Source of the DNA: Progne subis subis
Lineage: Eukaryota > Chordata > Aves > Passeriformes > Hirundinidae
Reading direction: 5' to 3'
DNA: 64,000 nt
Assembly: GCA_022316685.1 (NCBI GenBank)
Contig: JAKJHU010000053.1
Span: 4,333,636 to 4,397,635, forward strand
Position numbers and translations under genes: made by a program. This document shows, piece after piece, positions 10,592 through 24,151 of the stretch; position 1 is the stretch's first letter, and each line of letters begins with the position of its first letter. The notes beneath the pieces were generated by a model, which was not told the DNA's origin, ran no database searches, and saw only the letters and a list, made by a program, of their open reading frames with translations.

Positions 10592-12401
10592 CCCTTTTAA
10601 TCTGTAACTTAGTGCGACCATTCCTGGCTCCATCTGTCCCTGCTGTTACTGAATCTGAGCACACACACCATGTTCTGCTTGGGAGAGGAGCTGTTTCCTT
10701 GCTGTGCCACTTGGAGCTTAAGTGGGGTTGAATGGAAATGTTTGGGTTCCTGGGACAACCTCTGTTATTCACTAGAAACAATGAAATACCTTTTTGTGAC
10801 CTTGCACTTGTCAGTAATGATGTCTGTGTGACTCTTACAAGCAAGCACTGTGGGGAATCTACAGTGATTGCAATCTGTATTGTATTGCAGCTAAAATGTC
10901 AAAGGCTGTAGAGTCCTTTTCCATGGGGAATGGAATGGGCTGGCTCCTGGGTGGGCTATTGGTGTAAAAGTCACTTATTCATTCTATTGTGGGGCAGAAT
11001 GGGTTATGCTGTGGAAAAGGACTGGGGAATGCTTGCAAGACCGATAATTCCTGCAGAGGAGCATGAGCTTAGCTGACCTTGGTGTCCTTCTCTGAGCAGG
11101 GTGGCAGGTGACGGGCAGCATTGGGATTGGTTGAATGAGGATTTACTGATGTGGCAAATGCCATGATATTTCTAAGCTGAAAAACCAAACTAATTTTCCA
11201 GAATTCTGTTCATATTAGGTGAAAATAAGCAAACTGATTTTTGTTTTGAAAATACTTTTCCCTTTTTCCTTCCCCTCCTTTCTCACCCGTGCTTCTTTTC
11301 CCCACTTTCATAATTGGCAGTTATCAGAGGAGTATTCACAAGCTTTCCTATTTTATATTTCTTAAGAGACTTTTAAAATCTAAAGCTACCCTTTTATATG
11401 CTTAAATAAACAGAAATGGATAGTATTCCTGACCTGTTAAATATTGCAGTTCTTTTCCATTTAAGGCAATACAGTCCTTGGCTCTGGAATGATGTTATGC
11501 CTGAATTCATAGCAATCTGAGCTGGTAATCTGTTTTCTGCTGTGATGGACCACTGTCCTGCCTTCCTCTTAACAATGAAATCAAAAAGAAGCTTATTTCA
11601 GAGAGGGGAGAGCGTGAGGTGAAGGTTGACAGGGTGGGAACTTGGCCAATAGAGCTGATTTGAATATTTCCAGTAGAAAAGTGCAAAATCCTGATCGGTC
11701 TTACCCCATTTCCCACAAACTTCTGTGATGAAATGTGCACTTTGTAACTACAGTGCATTATCTAAGGTTTTTTATATCTGATAAGAGTTTATCTTCACAC
11801 CTAGTCTTACAGGCATAGTAAGATATGTGACACCTATTTGGTATTGCAGGTTCTTTTTCTGTACTTTGTACAGCAAAGACCGGGCAACTTTGGAGGGGAC
11901 AGTCCCCCCAAACATTTTCATTTTGTCCCTCACTCTCAAATTTCTATTGCCTTTGTCATCTCTTGTACTTGTGCTTCAGCATCTCCTGCTGTATGATGAT
12001 TGACTTCCACCTGTCTGTGACCATTTAGAGTCTCAACACACTAAACATTCTTTGAAAACATTGTTTTGCTGTTGGGTCAGTTGTCAGCTCTGATAAGCTT
12101 GCTTTGAAAACTCGTGTTCTGCAATGTCTGGAAGATGCTGTGCTATGAACAAGCTCAGCCCATCACTGCTGGCTCAGGTGCTGCAGAAGGTCAGTGAACA
12201 CCATGCTCTCCTTTCCATGGGCTTGGAGTAGGATCTGTTTTGCTGTACTGCTGGAAGACTGAATTGTGATATTATACAGCAACAGAGATGTACAGGGGCA
12301 GCAGCAGTCCAGTGGATTCTGTTCCCACAGCTGGTCACAAGAGATGTGGGATTGTACATATTTGCTTATGAAAAATGGTGAATAACTGACATTACATGTT
12401 C

Positions 12402-12471
12402 CTGACAGACATTTTCCTTATGCACAAGTAGAACAGCTGACAGACATTTTCCTTGTGCACAAAAGCAACAA
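12402..12471. repeat. 35-bp tandem duplication
   Basis: GACAGACATTTTCCTT plus the following GCACAA recur with a period of 35 bp (copies start at 12404 and 12439), differing at a few positions. Confidence 0.75.
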
Positions 12472-14404
12472 ATGCAAATATTAGTTTCTTGTAACCTCTG
12501 GTATTTTGTTTGCATTTATACAGTTTTTGCAAATACTGGAGCAGCTGTTGCCATACTTGTCCTTATTGCCCAAAAAGGAATGCATATCCAAATGCTGTCT
12601 TGGAGCCCTTGATTCACTCAGCAGAAAAGAACTGTATGTCTAATATGCAGTGTTATAACTGATCTTCCTTTGATGTAATCTGTGGATATCATCTATTCCT
12701 CCTCCTCTGCATGCCCTTTAAAAAATCTGTATCTTTTAGGCTTTTATAAAAACCTAATGATAGGGGCATTAAGTAGGGTTTGGTGATTGTTAATGTTATC
12801 AAAGGTAGATGCATATTTTGGCAGAGCAGAACTGTGGGTTGATCAATGTGATGGCAACATACAATTCACCAGGAAAATATTCCTCCTCTGTTTCCTAAAT
12901 AGAGCATTTGATGGGAATGTCCTTTGCAGTAAGTGCTGTACTGCAGAATTTCAATGTAGAAGATAATTATTACTTGTAATTATGGAAATTTCTGCAAGGG
13001 AAATAGTTTGAATTTGTTCCTGTTAGGAAATGGAATTGCTCTACTTGCAATATTTGAATCCTTTTAGATGATTAATGCAATCTTCCTTAATTCCTGTGTA
13101 TGGGCCATGTAACCTTCTGATGTACCTAAAATCATCCCTTCAGTCCTGCTCATCCATTTGTATTTCTACTAGAGCTTACTTTAGTTTAGAAGAAGGATCC
13201 ATGACATGCACAAAGCTCCTCTTAAACTGAGTCTGTTACTTCAAGAGCTGACAAAAGAGGTTAGAAATGAGCATGAAGTTAGATGAAGGTGAAAGAAGAA
13301 GACGTGATAGCTGGCTAAGGTCAGAACTTATACCTTATAGCAAGGGTGCATGAGATATACATTGTACCTGCATTGCACCCTGGAGTCAGGTTGGATTTGT
13401 AAGCACTGCTCTGCACAGCTCATCATCGTGCTGTATTTGTACATGTTTGTCAGAGTTCTGTATTTGAATTGAACACTGGAAAATAATATCATGATTTGAA
13501 GTCTTTCTGATTAGTTTCAATGTCGCTTCGCAATGTTTTGTGGATAAAATGAAGTTTTCAGCTGCTACATGACATTAGTGCTTTTAGCATATTTGTAACA
13601 TTCTTCTCTGTGTTACTTTATTTAAGCAGAAATACCCTCCTTTGGTAAATCGACCCTTGTAATAGGAATTCCTGGGTCAATTTGTAAGGGAAGCAGCAGC
13701 TTGTATTGCTAAGTATATTTAACTGGAACTTGGAATATTAGTTTGACAGGAGCAGTTAAGCATACAGCTCTGAGAAAATACAGGCAAAATGAAATTGTAA
13801 AATTCCTTGATACATGTTGGACAGACTGGTTCAGCCATAGAGTGTTTGGGAAGGAGAGCTTGCCTCTGGAGGAATGGAAAAGGATTTGCTGTGTGAGGCA
13901 AACACAGTGGTTCATAACTGTGCTTAATGTGGGGCAACAGCAGAAGCCCAGCATAGAGGGATTTTTTGCAGAGTTGCTGGTTGGAAAAGGTTTGGAATAA
14001 TGAATAGGGAAATGTTCTCAGATTGCTCTCTGCTATGCTGTGAAAACCAGGGCTTTATAAATAATAAAATACCTGTCTGTGTCATCAGTTTAATTGGAGT
14101 AATCTCTGAGACCATTACTCTTTGGTTAGCCACAGTTAAAAGTGTCAGTAACATTCCTACTGGGATATTTATTAGAGCTGTATGGATTGTGCTGTTGGCA
14201 TAGCTTGGGTTTGTTCCCCAAAATCACAGCTGCGTCTCCAGAGCTGCTCCCTGCTCCTGCCCTGCTCATCCTGGGGCAGGCAGGGATGCTGTGTGCATCC
14301 AGTGGTTGTGCTGCTTGGGAGTGACCCTAGGAAAGTGTTTGATGGCAGGGGGCTTGGCTCCTCAGCTCCTCGCTGCACTCCAAGCCTTGGTGTTACTGAT
14401 GTGA

Positions 14405-14424
14405 TTTTTTTTTTTTTTTTTTTT
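14405..14424. repeat. Poly-T tract (20 T)
   Basis: Uninterrupted T20, directly followed by GACAG. Confidence 0.85.
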
Positions 14425-15584
14425 GACAGTGAGTACTAAGTCACGTTTTTTAAAAAAGTTTTTTTCATTATATGAAAATACTGGTCCTCCTGTCAGTGTT
14501 ACTTATTGTTTCTTTTATTCTTGTTTTTATTATTTAGTAGCTTACTACATTTAACGGAGTAAATTAGGATTGTGAGATGAACCTAAGTGTGACAACTTTC
14601 TGCAAAATATGGTTGCATGCTTTCCAGGGCAGCACTAACAATTCAGTGCCTTCAGCTATTTGAATAACCCACATCTAGGCTTGTTTAGTTTTCTTGCCTG
14701 ATGTATGCTGCATTGAAACAAAATTGCACAGCTGACCTGGGAATGGTAATGGGAGAGGCTGGTCTGAAACTCTGGGATCAGAAAGAGCTCTGGTGTCAGA
14801 TCCAAAGGGATTGTGCAGGTCTGGGAGCTGCTGCCACCTCAGATTAATTGAGATGCTGTGCATTTGTAAAGAAGCATTCCAAAATGTATTCTGAACGGAA
14901 CAGCCATCAGAGGGATAAAACCTACTGTCTGATCTCCTGGGAAACCATGCTGTTGTTATTTTTGATTTCTTTGTATTTTTCTTTGTACTTTGCCATTACT
15001 CTTTCCTTTTCTGATTATCTTGTAACCTGCCAGGTGATGATATCAGCTCATCTGCCCTGAAACCCAAGTTTGGAATGGAAGGAATGGCAGTTCCTTTGAT
15101 ACTCTGGCAACTACCCACATTTCCCTGACAAACCTGCTATGTTGTGACTCCCTTCAGCAAACACCATTTTGACAGGCTGTCCATGTGCTTCCTATGTGGA
15201 TGGCTGCAAGAGCCTATTCTGCCCTCTCTTAAAGTGGAATCACACCTAAGCAAGCATGAATTAACCTCCATAAAACATGCTACTATTTTTACTCTTAAGT
15301 GGCAGGAAGGAGGGACTTAGGTGATACATAAAATATCCAGCTGTGTTATTCATGTTAATTAGGCCTTTGCAGAGACTCTTATGACCTGGCACCATCCCAT
15401 TTTCCATAGAAATGTTACTGTTTTGGTTGGAGAGCCCTTTCAGGAATTTCTGGGTTCTGAGTATTAGCTCTTGCTCGGATGCAGACTCATGACAAGGATA
15501 TCTGGGCAGAGAAATGCCTTTGTCAGTCTCTCACAACTTGTAATGCAAATCTCTCCCTCCTCAGACCTGCCAGAAATTCTTCCA

Positions 15585-15785
15585 TGTGAGTGTGGTGAGG
15601 CCCTGGCACAGGGTGCCCAGAGGAGCTGTGGCTGCCCCATCCCTGGAAGTGTCCAAGGCCAGACTGGATGGGATTTGGAGCAACTTGGGATAGTGGAAGG
15701 TGTCCGTGCCCACAGCCAGAGAGTGGAGTGAGATGAGCTTTAATGTCCCTTCCTGACCAAACCATAGGACCAGTGATAGAACAGT
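15585..15785 (+). mobile_element. CR1 LINE 3' fragment, plus orientation
   Basis: The sequence follows the CR1 3' end in order: GGTGAGGCCCTGGCACAGGG, TGCCCAGAGGAGCTGTGGCT, GCCCCATCCCTGGAAGTGTC, CAAGGCCAGACTGGATGGGA, then GAGCAACTTGGGATAGTGGA, AGGTGTCCGTGCCCA and finally GATGAGCTTTAATGTCCCTT before the diverged tail. It is 5'-truncated and noncoding. Confidence 0.9.
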
Positions 15786-17287
15786 TTCCTTCATGTGGAA
15801 GAGTGCAGTCCCTCAGCCTCAGCAGCCCATACAGATCAGATCACCTTTGATGCTGGAACCACCAGTGTCTTGTTATAACTGCTGCTCTTGAAAAGTCTGG
15901 GGGTAAGCTTTGTTTGGTGTAGAAAGAGTTGAGAAATCATTTTGAAGTAATGTTTAACTTCTGTCTGGGATTTTCTAAGATCAGATCAATGCAGCTGAGA
16001 TTAAAGAAAGGAAGAAAACATCTTCTTTCAGGAAGTAAAGTAGCTCCCACGGTAAGTGTTCCGACTGAGCTACAGTTTTCTTCAGCATGCCCCCAGTTAT
16101 TAGCAACACTATAAAGAATAGATTTCTTAGGTTGTATGAAAAGCAGGTTGAGCTGTAGAGTATTTCGCAGTGAAGAAATGTGCTTGAAAGTGAGCCAAAA
16201 GCTGTCATTTCCCTTTTCATCTATTAAAAAGTACATTAACACTGTCAATCATCAGGCTTCAGAGGTTAGGCAAATACAGTCAGTATCTGCCAATAAAATC
16301 AAAGATTTAACACATCTCGCTATCAAAGTTAGATTAAAGAGAGAAATTTGCTGTATGGGCATAAGCCCCAGCTGTGCTCCAGCTCGGGTGACTCTAAACA
16401 AGTCCATGATGCTTTGAAATCCACAGCATTCCTGCAGTTAAAGCAGTGTGAGCAGCTGTGCAGTGCTGGGCAGCAAAGCCAGCACTCCTGGCTGTCCTGC
16501 ATGCTCTTGTCCTGGGGAAGGGTGGGAAGGGCAGCTCTGGGAATCAGCAAAATCTGTCAGCACTTGCTCACAGGGTGTCCCAGTTGTAGTGCAGCTGGTT
16601 GGATGGTGATGAGTTGTTTAAGTACAGGTGTCACTTTTATATGTTTTTCTTAGGCATTAATTCTTATTCTTGGTGTAGCTGGCAGAAGATAAAAGCGGTC
16701 GGTGAATTCTCTGCACTGCTTTCATTTCTAATTGTCATTATCTTCTGAGCAGTAGCAGCGAAGTCCATCCAACAGTCCAGGCTAAAAGTCAGCTAAGTTA
16801 GCAGAGAAATCCCCTTCGTCCTCAGCAGCTGTTGAATCTGGGTCTGCCCAGCCATTTTATGCCAGGATTGCTGAAGACATTAGTGTTGAGTAGCATATGT
16901 TATTTTTCTGACATTGTAGATTAAGCTTAAGACCTTGTCAAACCTTGCTTTTACTGTCTTTTAAGGAGCAGGTTTGTGTGTGTGTTTTTGTTCGTGGTGT
17001 TGTTGTGGGTTGTTTTTGTTTTTTTTAATAGACCTCCTTAGAAGTCTTCTGACTCCATGGATATGTCCACTTCCCCTTATACCTCCCCCCTCTCCCTCCA
17101 CAAAGCTTTTGCACTTCAGCAGCAGTTGTTTTGCTCTCTCTGCAGCTAACTGGATATTGAAGCAGGAATGCTGGAGTTTGTGCATGCTTGTTTTTATGGG
17201 AAAGTGTTTCCTGGACTGAGCAATCTCCATATTCTACATTACTCAAACTTACTGTGAGCTAAACAAGAACTTCTGGGCTAATCATGA

Positions 17288-17310
17288 TTTTTTTTTTTTT
17301 TTTTTTTTTT
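17288..17310. repeat. Poly-T tract (23 T)
   Basis: Uninterrupted T23 in intron-like sequence. Confidence 0.85.
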
Positions 17311-19540
17311 AGTGGTTCTGAGTGTTTGCAGTGACTTTGAGGGTGTGCTGGTGGTTCAGGATGGCCAGTTTTGCCACCTGGGTCAGGGAGCCCTGGAGAG
17401 CTGTGCCTTCTTTTTGAGCCTTTCCCCATTTTGGCCTTGAAACTGGATTTTTAAATTTGTCCTGGTTGGGGAATAGGACATCTAGATTAGATGAAACGAA
17501 ATTGTAAACATACTATAGCTCTGTGAGTTAAAAGCAATTCAGCTGTTTTAAATGTAAATGGTGTAGGATTATAGACTTGATTTGTTATAGCTTCCTAATT
17601 CTGCCTGCCTCAGCACTTTCCTGGCAGTTAATTGCATCAGGGCTCGGAGAAACATTCCATAAGCTGCTGAAGACAGCTTTGCCACAATCTGACACACTTT
17701 TCCCTTGGTTACATAGCAAATGGACACTCTGGGATAATTAGTGAGGAGGAGCTCCAGTGGCCTGGGTGCTGTTCTTTGCAGCCTTTTGCCTATGAAATCC
17801 TCTCTCTTCCAACTCTAGGGGTCTTTTGTTTTGGATATCAGTGTGTGCAGTGATTAGAATGACTAGGTCTGTGTTTTGGTGGGTAAAGAAATGTAGGGAA
17901 ATACTTAATATTTTGCACGGGCACTCAGTGAGGGAGATAAAAAGTTCCCCAAGGCCACAATAACTTAAGCTTTTCCCTAGTTGTCTTTAATGCACAGAAG
18001 TCCTGGGAGAGTGGTAATGCATTTAGGTTCTCACTATTACAGAACCCCAAGGTCTTAGCAGCAAAAATACCCTGTTCAGTTTGATCTCAGGCAAGGACTT
18101 GATGGCATTGAGATGGGAACTCCCCAGTTACAGTCGTGCTTAAGTTCGAGGCTCTGGGACACAGGTTTAGTCACTGTCTTTTTTTGTCTTCATTTTCCCA
18201 GCATTTGTTTTCTTACTTCTGTAGGTCAGTATCCCTCTGAATAGGTTGTCTTTGTGCTCTCACAATCCTGACTGGCCCTGTACGTGGCTTTAAAAAGCAG
18301 GACGTGATAAACCCCAAACTGTTAACAATTAGTGCAGTCTGGCGAGTTGCTCTGTGTAGTAGGCTGTCTGATGTGAAATAATGCGTTAGAGGAAAATTTT
18401 CCTAAGGGAAATTAGACTCAAAGATGCAGGTGGACCATGTGTCTCTCTCTCCTGGAGATGATGTGTCTTCTGAGGCATAATTAAAATTCTTTACAATTAT
18501 TTTCACAATACGCAGTGAATGGATAAGTGTGACAGTTGAATGACAAGCATATATGCAAACTAGGACGAGCAGAATGGGTGAATGTAGTTTTCTGACTAAA
18601 ACTTTTGTTACGAGCTGAATTCACAGCTATTAGGATATAGACGTGAAATTGAATCTGCCATTCTAGATGCTGATTTCTTTTCTTTGTGCTTCTTTTTGTA
18701 TGTTGAACCTCTTTCCTCTTTCTTCCAGGGGTTGTGGTACATTGAGTCTGTGGCAGTGGAAATTGAGGGGATGGTCTGTGGCTCACTCTGCTGAGTTTAG
18801 GAAGGAGTAGTTTCCCTTCTGATGTGGCAAGGCAGTAACAGATCCATTAAGCTTCACACAGAGCTTTTGGCTGCCTCAGTCAGACTCCTGTTTGCTTAGA
18901 GCATCTACACCCTAGGGGCTTAAAAGACTGATGGCCTGCCAGGTGCTGCATATACTTCTTAAACAGGTTAATAGATTTTCTAGTTTTAACCTTAATCTTA
19001 TCTTGTTAATCATCTCAGCATTGACTGATTTATGTTTTTGTTCCAATAAGCAGTTGAAACTAGGATTCACCCCATTATAAATGTTAGCTAAGTTAACCTG
19101 TACTGACTTGAGTTGCATTGCAGCAAAAGTGACCTCAAATCTTGCAGTCATTTCCAGAGACATTAACAAGTCTGCTCGAGTCCTTATGGTCCTGATAATG
19201 GTTGAACTATCTACTTCCATGAAAGGTCTGTGGCTGCTGTAGTACATCCTAGGAACCCTGGACCCCACCCCACTGGTTCATCCCTTTGGAGCTAGAACAC
19301 GTCTCATGCCATTTGTACTGAGTGGCCAGAGGATCCCTATCTTCACATGAAGCTGAACCCCATTTCTGTCTGGGTTGTGACAATGAGGGGAGGTATTGCA
19401 AGGAGGTGTCCCCACTCTCTGTGTTTGCTGCTGTTTCGTTTGCCATGTCCAATTGAATCCATTTGACCAGTACCTGTTCCAGTGGGACACAGGCATTTTC
19501 TTTGCCTGATGCTTATTTTCACTGGAAAATACTCTTTTAC

Positions 19541-19681
19541 AGAATCACAGAGTAGACTTGAGTTGGAAGGGACCCAGAAGCATCAAGTCCAACTCTTAAG
19601 TGAATGGCCCATATGGGGATGAACCCCCTGACCCTGGCATTATTAGCACCATGCTCTAACCTACTGAGCTAATCTCAGGCT
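19541..19681 (-). mobile_element. tRNA-Ile-derived SINE with CR1-like tail (TguSINE1-type)
   Basis: Read on the minus strand, the right part (19605-19678) is a clear tRNA-Ile(AAT) relic: an A box TAGCTCAGTAGG, the GTGCTAATAATGCC anticodon region, a B box GGTTCATCCC with one base lost from GGTTCGATCCC, and the acceptor-stem end GGGCCA. The left part, after AGAGTTGGACTTGATGCTTC, becomes a CR1-style 3' tail (GGGTCCCTTCCAACTCAAGT ... TGTGATTCT). A tRNA-Ile head fused to a CR1 tail is the architecture of the passerine SINE family TguSINE1, which is mobilised by CR1 reverse transcriptase. This is the main clue that the organism is a songbird-lineage bird. Confidence 0.87.
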
Positions 19682-21296
19682 CTCACTTGACCAGCCTTGA
19701 ATCTGTTGAGTGTTCAGCAGTTTGAATGCAGACAGCACTGATGCTTTTGTTGTGTGCAAAAGGTCACTTAAAGCTACATTGAAATCAGTTGTCCCTTAAC
19801 CACCTGGACCTGTTTCAGGGGTTGGTTCTTATCCTGGGGTTTTTCCCCTGCAGCGCTGTGCCTCCTCCTTCTCTGCTGTGCCTCCATCTGAAGGGGGAAG
19901 TCTGAGGGGCTGAGGCTCTGGAACTGGCTTTGTTACGGACCGACTTCCAGGAATGTTTTCATTTCCATTTACCTCGAGTCTTTCATTTAGGAACACACGA
20001 GGGCAGAGCCTGTCTGTCACTACTGGAGTGTGTCCTGCTTGGCCTCCTGTCCCCCGGGATGGGGCCTGTCCCTTCTCCTGCAGCGGTTCCGCCACAGCCC
20101 CGCTGCCATGGAGACGCATCACCAGTGGCCATTACAGTGGTGCTGAGATGGCAGCTCCTGCTGGGCCTGCAATTCCCATCATCCTGCTCCCATCAGCACT
20201 TTTCTGGTTTGAATCCTGCTTTGATGAATTCCATCTTCTCCACGCTCACAGCGCAGTGCCCTCCCAGTCATACATTCTCGGATGCAATGCTTTGTGGCCC
20301 AACACAAGCTGTCTCTCTCTTACCATGATGCCTTTTAATCATTGAAGTGCAGCATTTTGAGCTGTTTCTGCCATTTGCTTTTTGCAGAAGGCTTCTCCTG
20401 GCTTTCATGTGATGTGTAAGAAGTCAGGAGACAGGCATCTTCCCCAGAGGAGATGTGGTGGTACGCCCATGGGACCCAGGTTGGGATACCTGTAATTCCA
20501 GTATGATTAGGGACCCAGTGTAATCCCTGTGCATAAAATGGGAACTTTTCTGCGACAGGCAAGTCGTGTAGATTTTGATGTACCTTCTTTTGCCAGAACT
20601 GTAACAAAGAATGCCCTAATCAGGCAACTCGTCTGTGGATAGAATTTAAAGGTTATTTACTTACTGGCTGTCAAATTGGAGTCAATTTATTGTAGTTCAG
20701 TTTGGAAATGGTTCAGAACTGGTTCTGAATGATGGCAGACAGAATGTGTAGCCTTTGGAGGCTCTCATGCTGGCCAGGGCCTTTGGCGGAGGTGTGAATA
20801 GTGTCTCCTCCTCTGGTGAGATGCCAGGGTATTGATCAGTATAAGCAGGGCTCATATCACTTGCAGGTGCTGCAGAGTGGCCTGTGGTAAATATTAAATA
20901 GCTCTCAGACTGTGGGCAGGGCCCTTGCTCTGTGCACCATTTTCTTGGGGTATTTATTTATCATGAAGCAGCTACAGGAGCTGTAGTTGTGTAAAACTCT
21001 GGGACAGTCACCCTGACTTCTTCAGAGCATCCAGCAGGAAACTGCCCTAAAGTCCTGGTGACTGTATAAAGCACTGATCAGTTCATTGTTTTAATTTTCA
21101 TTGTGGTTCCTTTCAGCTTCTGGCTCTCTAGCATTCACAATACAATTCCATCTTTGTTTTGGTGTCACAGTCTAATGTGTGGTGGCTGGTGACAGTGCTG
21201 TGCAAAGAGCTTGTGGAGTCTCTCTAAATTAATTTGCTAGCATCTGTGGGAAGAACTGGAGCCAAAACCCTCTCCTTTCAGAGGATTAGAATCACA

Positions 21297-21560
21297 TCAT
21301 TACTGGAGGGAGTTCAGAGAAGAGTGAAAAAAGTGATTAGGGGCCTGGAGGGACTGATGTATGAGGAAAGATCAAAGGGGCTGAATTTGTATCATTTGGA
21401 TAACTGACTGAATAGGGAACATAAAAGTCTGTGATTATGGAATGTGTATAAACAGGGATGTGTCAGGGAGAGATTATTCAATATGGGATGATGGGGGCAA
21501 TGGAATTACAGTATAAAGGGGCAAAGAGCTGTTAAATAGGAAAATTTCTCAACAATGACT
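21297..21560 (+). mobile_element. Old, diverged CR1 fragment, plus orientation
   Basis: ACTGGAGGGAGTTCAGAGAA followed by GAGTGAAAAAAGTGATTAGG, GGCCTGGAGGGACTGATGTA and TGAGGAAAGATCAAAGGGGC keep the order of the CR1 region GGAGAGGGTTCAGAGAAGAG...GATTAAGGGACTGGA...TATGAGGAAAGGCTGA. Divergence is high, implying an old insertion. The 3' limit is approximate. Confidence 0.75.
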
Positions 21561-24151
21561 TTGGGTGTTCAATTGTCTCTTACTGTAAATCCAGTAACTT
21601 GAGCTATTGCTTTTTAATTTACTGATGAGCACACATAAAATGTTTCAAATAGAGGTAGGATTGGTGCAGCACTGGCTCTCTGGTTTTATGTCCCTTTGGC
21701 CTCTGTGGCTGCATCTGCAGGGTCCATCTAGCTTGGATGGGACTCGCTGAAATGAGAGCAATGAATCATCAGAAAAAGGCCGTTCCTGGCTTTTTTGTCA
21801 GATTAATGTGATCAGGCTGAGAAGAGGTCACCTCTCTGTGGCATCTGTCCTGCTGCAGGTACTTGAGATTTCAGAAGATGAATACTCATAGGGTCAGTAG
21901 CTGTGTTGCTTTGGTTCAGCAGTTTGGACTGCCTGGACTGTAAAGTGGGATCTAAGACCTTACTTCCAGAACCAGCAACTGCAGAAATCAGTGTTATTTT
22001 AGATGATATTTCCAGTGCTGCTTTCATGCCTTCTGCCAGGTGTCTGTGCTCTACATTTCATGGCAGCTACATTCCTACCTCTGGCACTGAACTGCATTTT
22101 TAACAACCTTTAAATGAGTCTGGGCTGCAGTATGAATTGACTAGTTATCTTCTCTACTGATGTTAATCATACCTAATAAATGCAAAATGTGTTTTGGAAA
22201 TTCCAGACTTCAGTAGCAGCTGAATCTTTCTTTGCCTTCAAGCTAAAGATCTATTTTAACTGAAGTGGTGGCTTCAAAGTTTTCTTTCCCACCTGCTTAT
22301 AGTACCAAAGCCTGGGAGAAGGGTTGTTGTCATCACTAACTGCATTTTCTACCTCGTTGGTACTTTAAAGCAAATCTTTTACATTATCTAACATATCTTT
22401 GCCAGTATAAACTGTTGTAGCACTCTATTTTTTCCTGCATAGCTGTTTGAGGCGATGCCCTGTGGCCTGTGCTTGTGGGTCAGCTTTGTCCCTGCTCTTG
22501 GAGGCTGTGCTCAGCCATGCAGGGTTTGGCATGAGCCAGGAGGAGCTGGGGGATATGAGGCAGGTCATGAGTGTACCTGACATGAGGAGATGTACTGAGT
22601 CTTGTGTGTGCAAAAAAGACGATCAGTGTGTGTAGGGTAGGGACAGGTGTCTTTAAAAGCAATGGGATGATGTATTCTCTTGGTATTGTGTATTTCAGAG
22701 CAGAGGCTTACTGACTCAGGTACATGAAATAGTGATGCCTTGAAGCAGGATTTCCTTTGGGAGCAGTCACGTGAAAGGGCAAATGGGAGGCGATTGAAAT
22801 TGAAACCTTCAAACCCTGCCGAATTACTTTTTCATTCTTTTTAAATGGGACTGAATTACTGAAGGAACATTTACTCCTAGCCAGGTCTGTAACTGCTGTA
22901 TCCCTCTCTAGGATAGATGAGAGATGAGACATGGCAGGGGTAGAGGTGCTGCATGTGGCATGAGAATTGCCTGTGGCTGGAACTGCTGTGTCTGCTGGCT
23001 ATGGAGCACAGGTTCTCCTTGGGGATAGCAGGCTGTTGGCTGCTTTCCCCTGAATCGCTATACCGAATTTCCCAGCTGTATATGAAATGCATAGTCACAG
23101 AATTAAATGTCAGCATCATTGTTTATAAAGTGCTTTCTTCAAAGAAAGGATCTGGTGTGAGAAGTGCCCAGTGTCAGAGGTGGTATTTGCCAGTGTCGGT
23201 GTAGGACAGCAGATGATGGTTGGCTCACAAGCAGGCAGTCTTATGGGGGGCAGGTTTTTCCAGACAAGAATTTTTTCAGGTTTTCCGGCAAAAGGGTTTT
23301 TTTGTGGATTTTTTTTCTTGATTATTATTATAGAAAGACTTCTAACAACTGTCAGAATGCAAATACAAAGATAGTCCTCAAAAAGGTTTGACCTAAGAGG
23401 CTTCAGGCTTAAAGTAGTTTTCCTGAAGAGACTGCTAGAAGATTTCTTGATCTGCTAAAATATGTTTGACTTATTTTCTGGCTGTAGATTGCCTTGTATG
23501 AGAACTATCACATGGCCATTTTTCAGAGCTTGACCGTGTTTGCAAACCGTGTATGCCACAGTAGCATAGACATGTGCAGAATCTGTGGCCCTAGCACATT
23601 CCTTATCAAATGATAAATATAAAAATATCAATTTTTTGTGTTATAGAAAAAATTAGAACATCTGATAATGAATGCCCTATAAAATATTTATAACAGTTCT
23701 CTATATTATATTCAGTGTATTGGGATTTGTGTTCATTCCTCACATAGCTTCTGTTTTTCTCGTATTTTTATGCCCAGAGATCGACCAGGAAAAGCTTTCA
23801 GAATTGTGATTGCTGAATATGTTGGTTGAGAAGTGCCTTGTGGCAGTGAATCATTGCTAATGGCTGCCAAGCTGCTGCAGACCTCATTGCACAATGCCAT
23901 TAGTAGTCAAAGAAGTCTTTATAACCAAGCAAAGATTTTACGAGGTGCAGTAGTTTTGATCACTATTACTCTGTTAATTGTGTTGCACTTGCTAACAAAG
24001 TATTGTTTCTTCTTTCCTCTGTGAAGTAAAAGAAATTATGATGAAGAGTAGGTTGTTCTCCTTGCCTGTGCCATGAAGGGGAGCATTGAAGTACTGATGG
24101 CAGTGCTGATGTCTGAGCACAGAGGAGTTTACTGCCGTGACCTTCTGCTAC

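Noticed and set aside
19605..19678. A functional tRNA-Ile gene on the minus strand
   Set aside because: The B box has lost a base, the stems carry mismatches, and the sequence runs straight into a CR1-like tail, so it is a SINE head rather than a tRNA gene.
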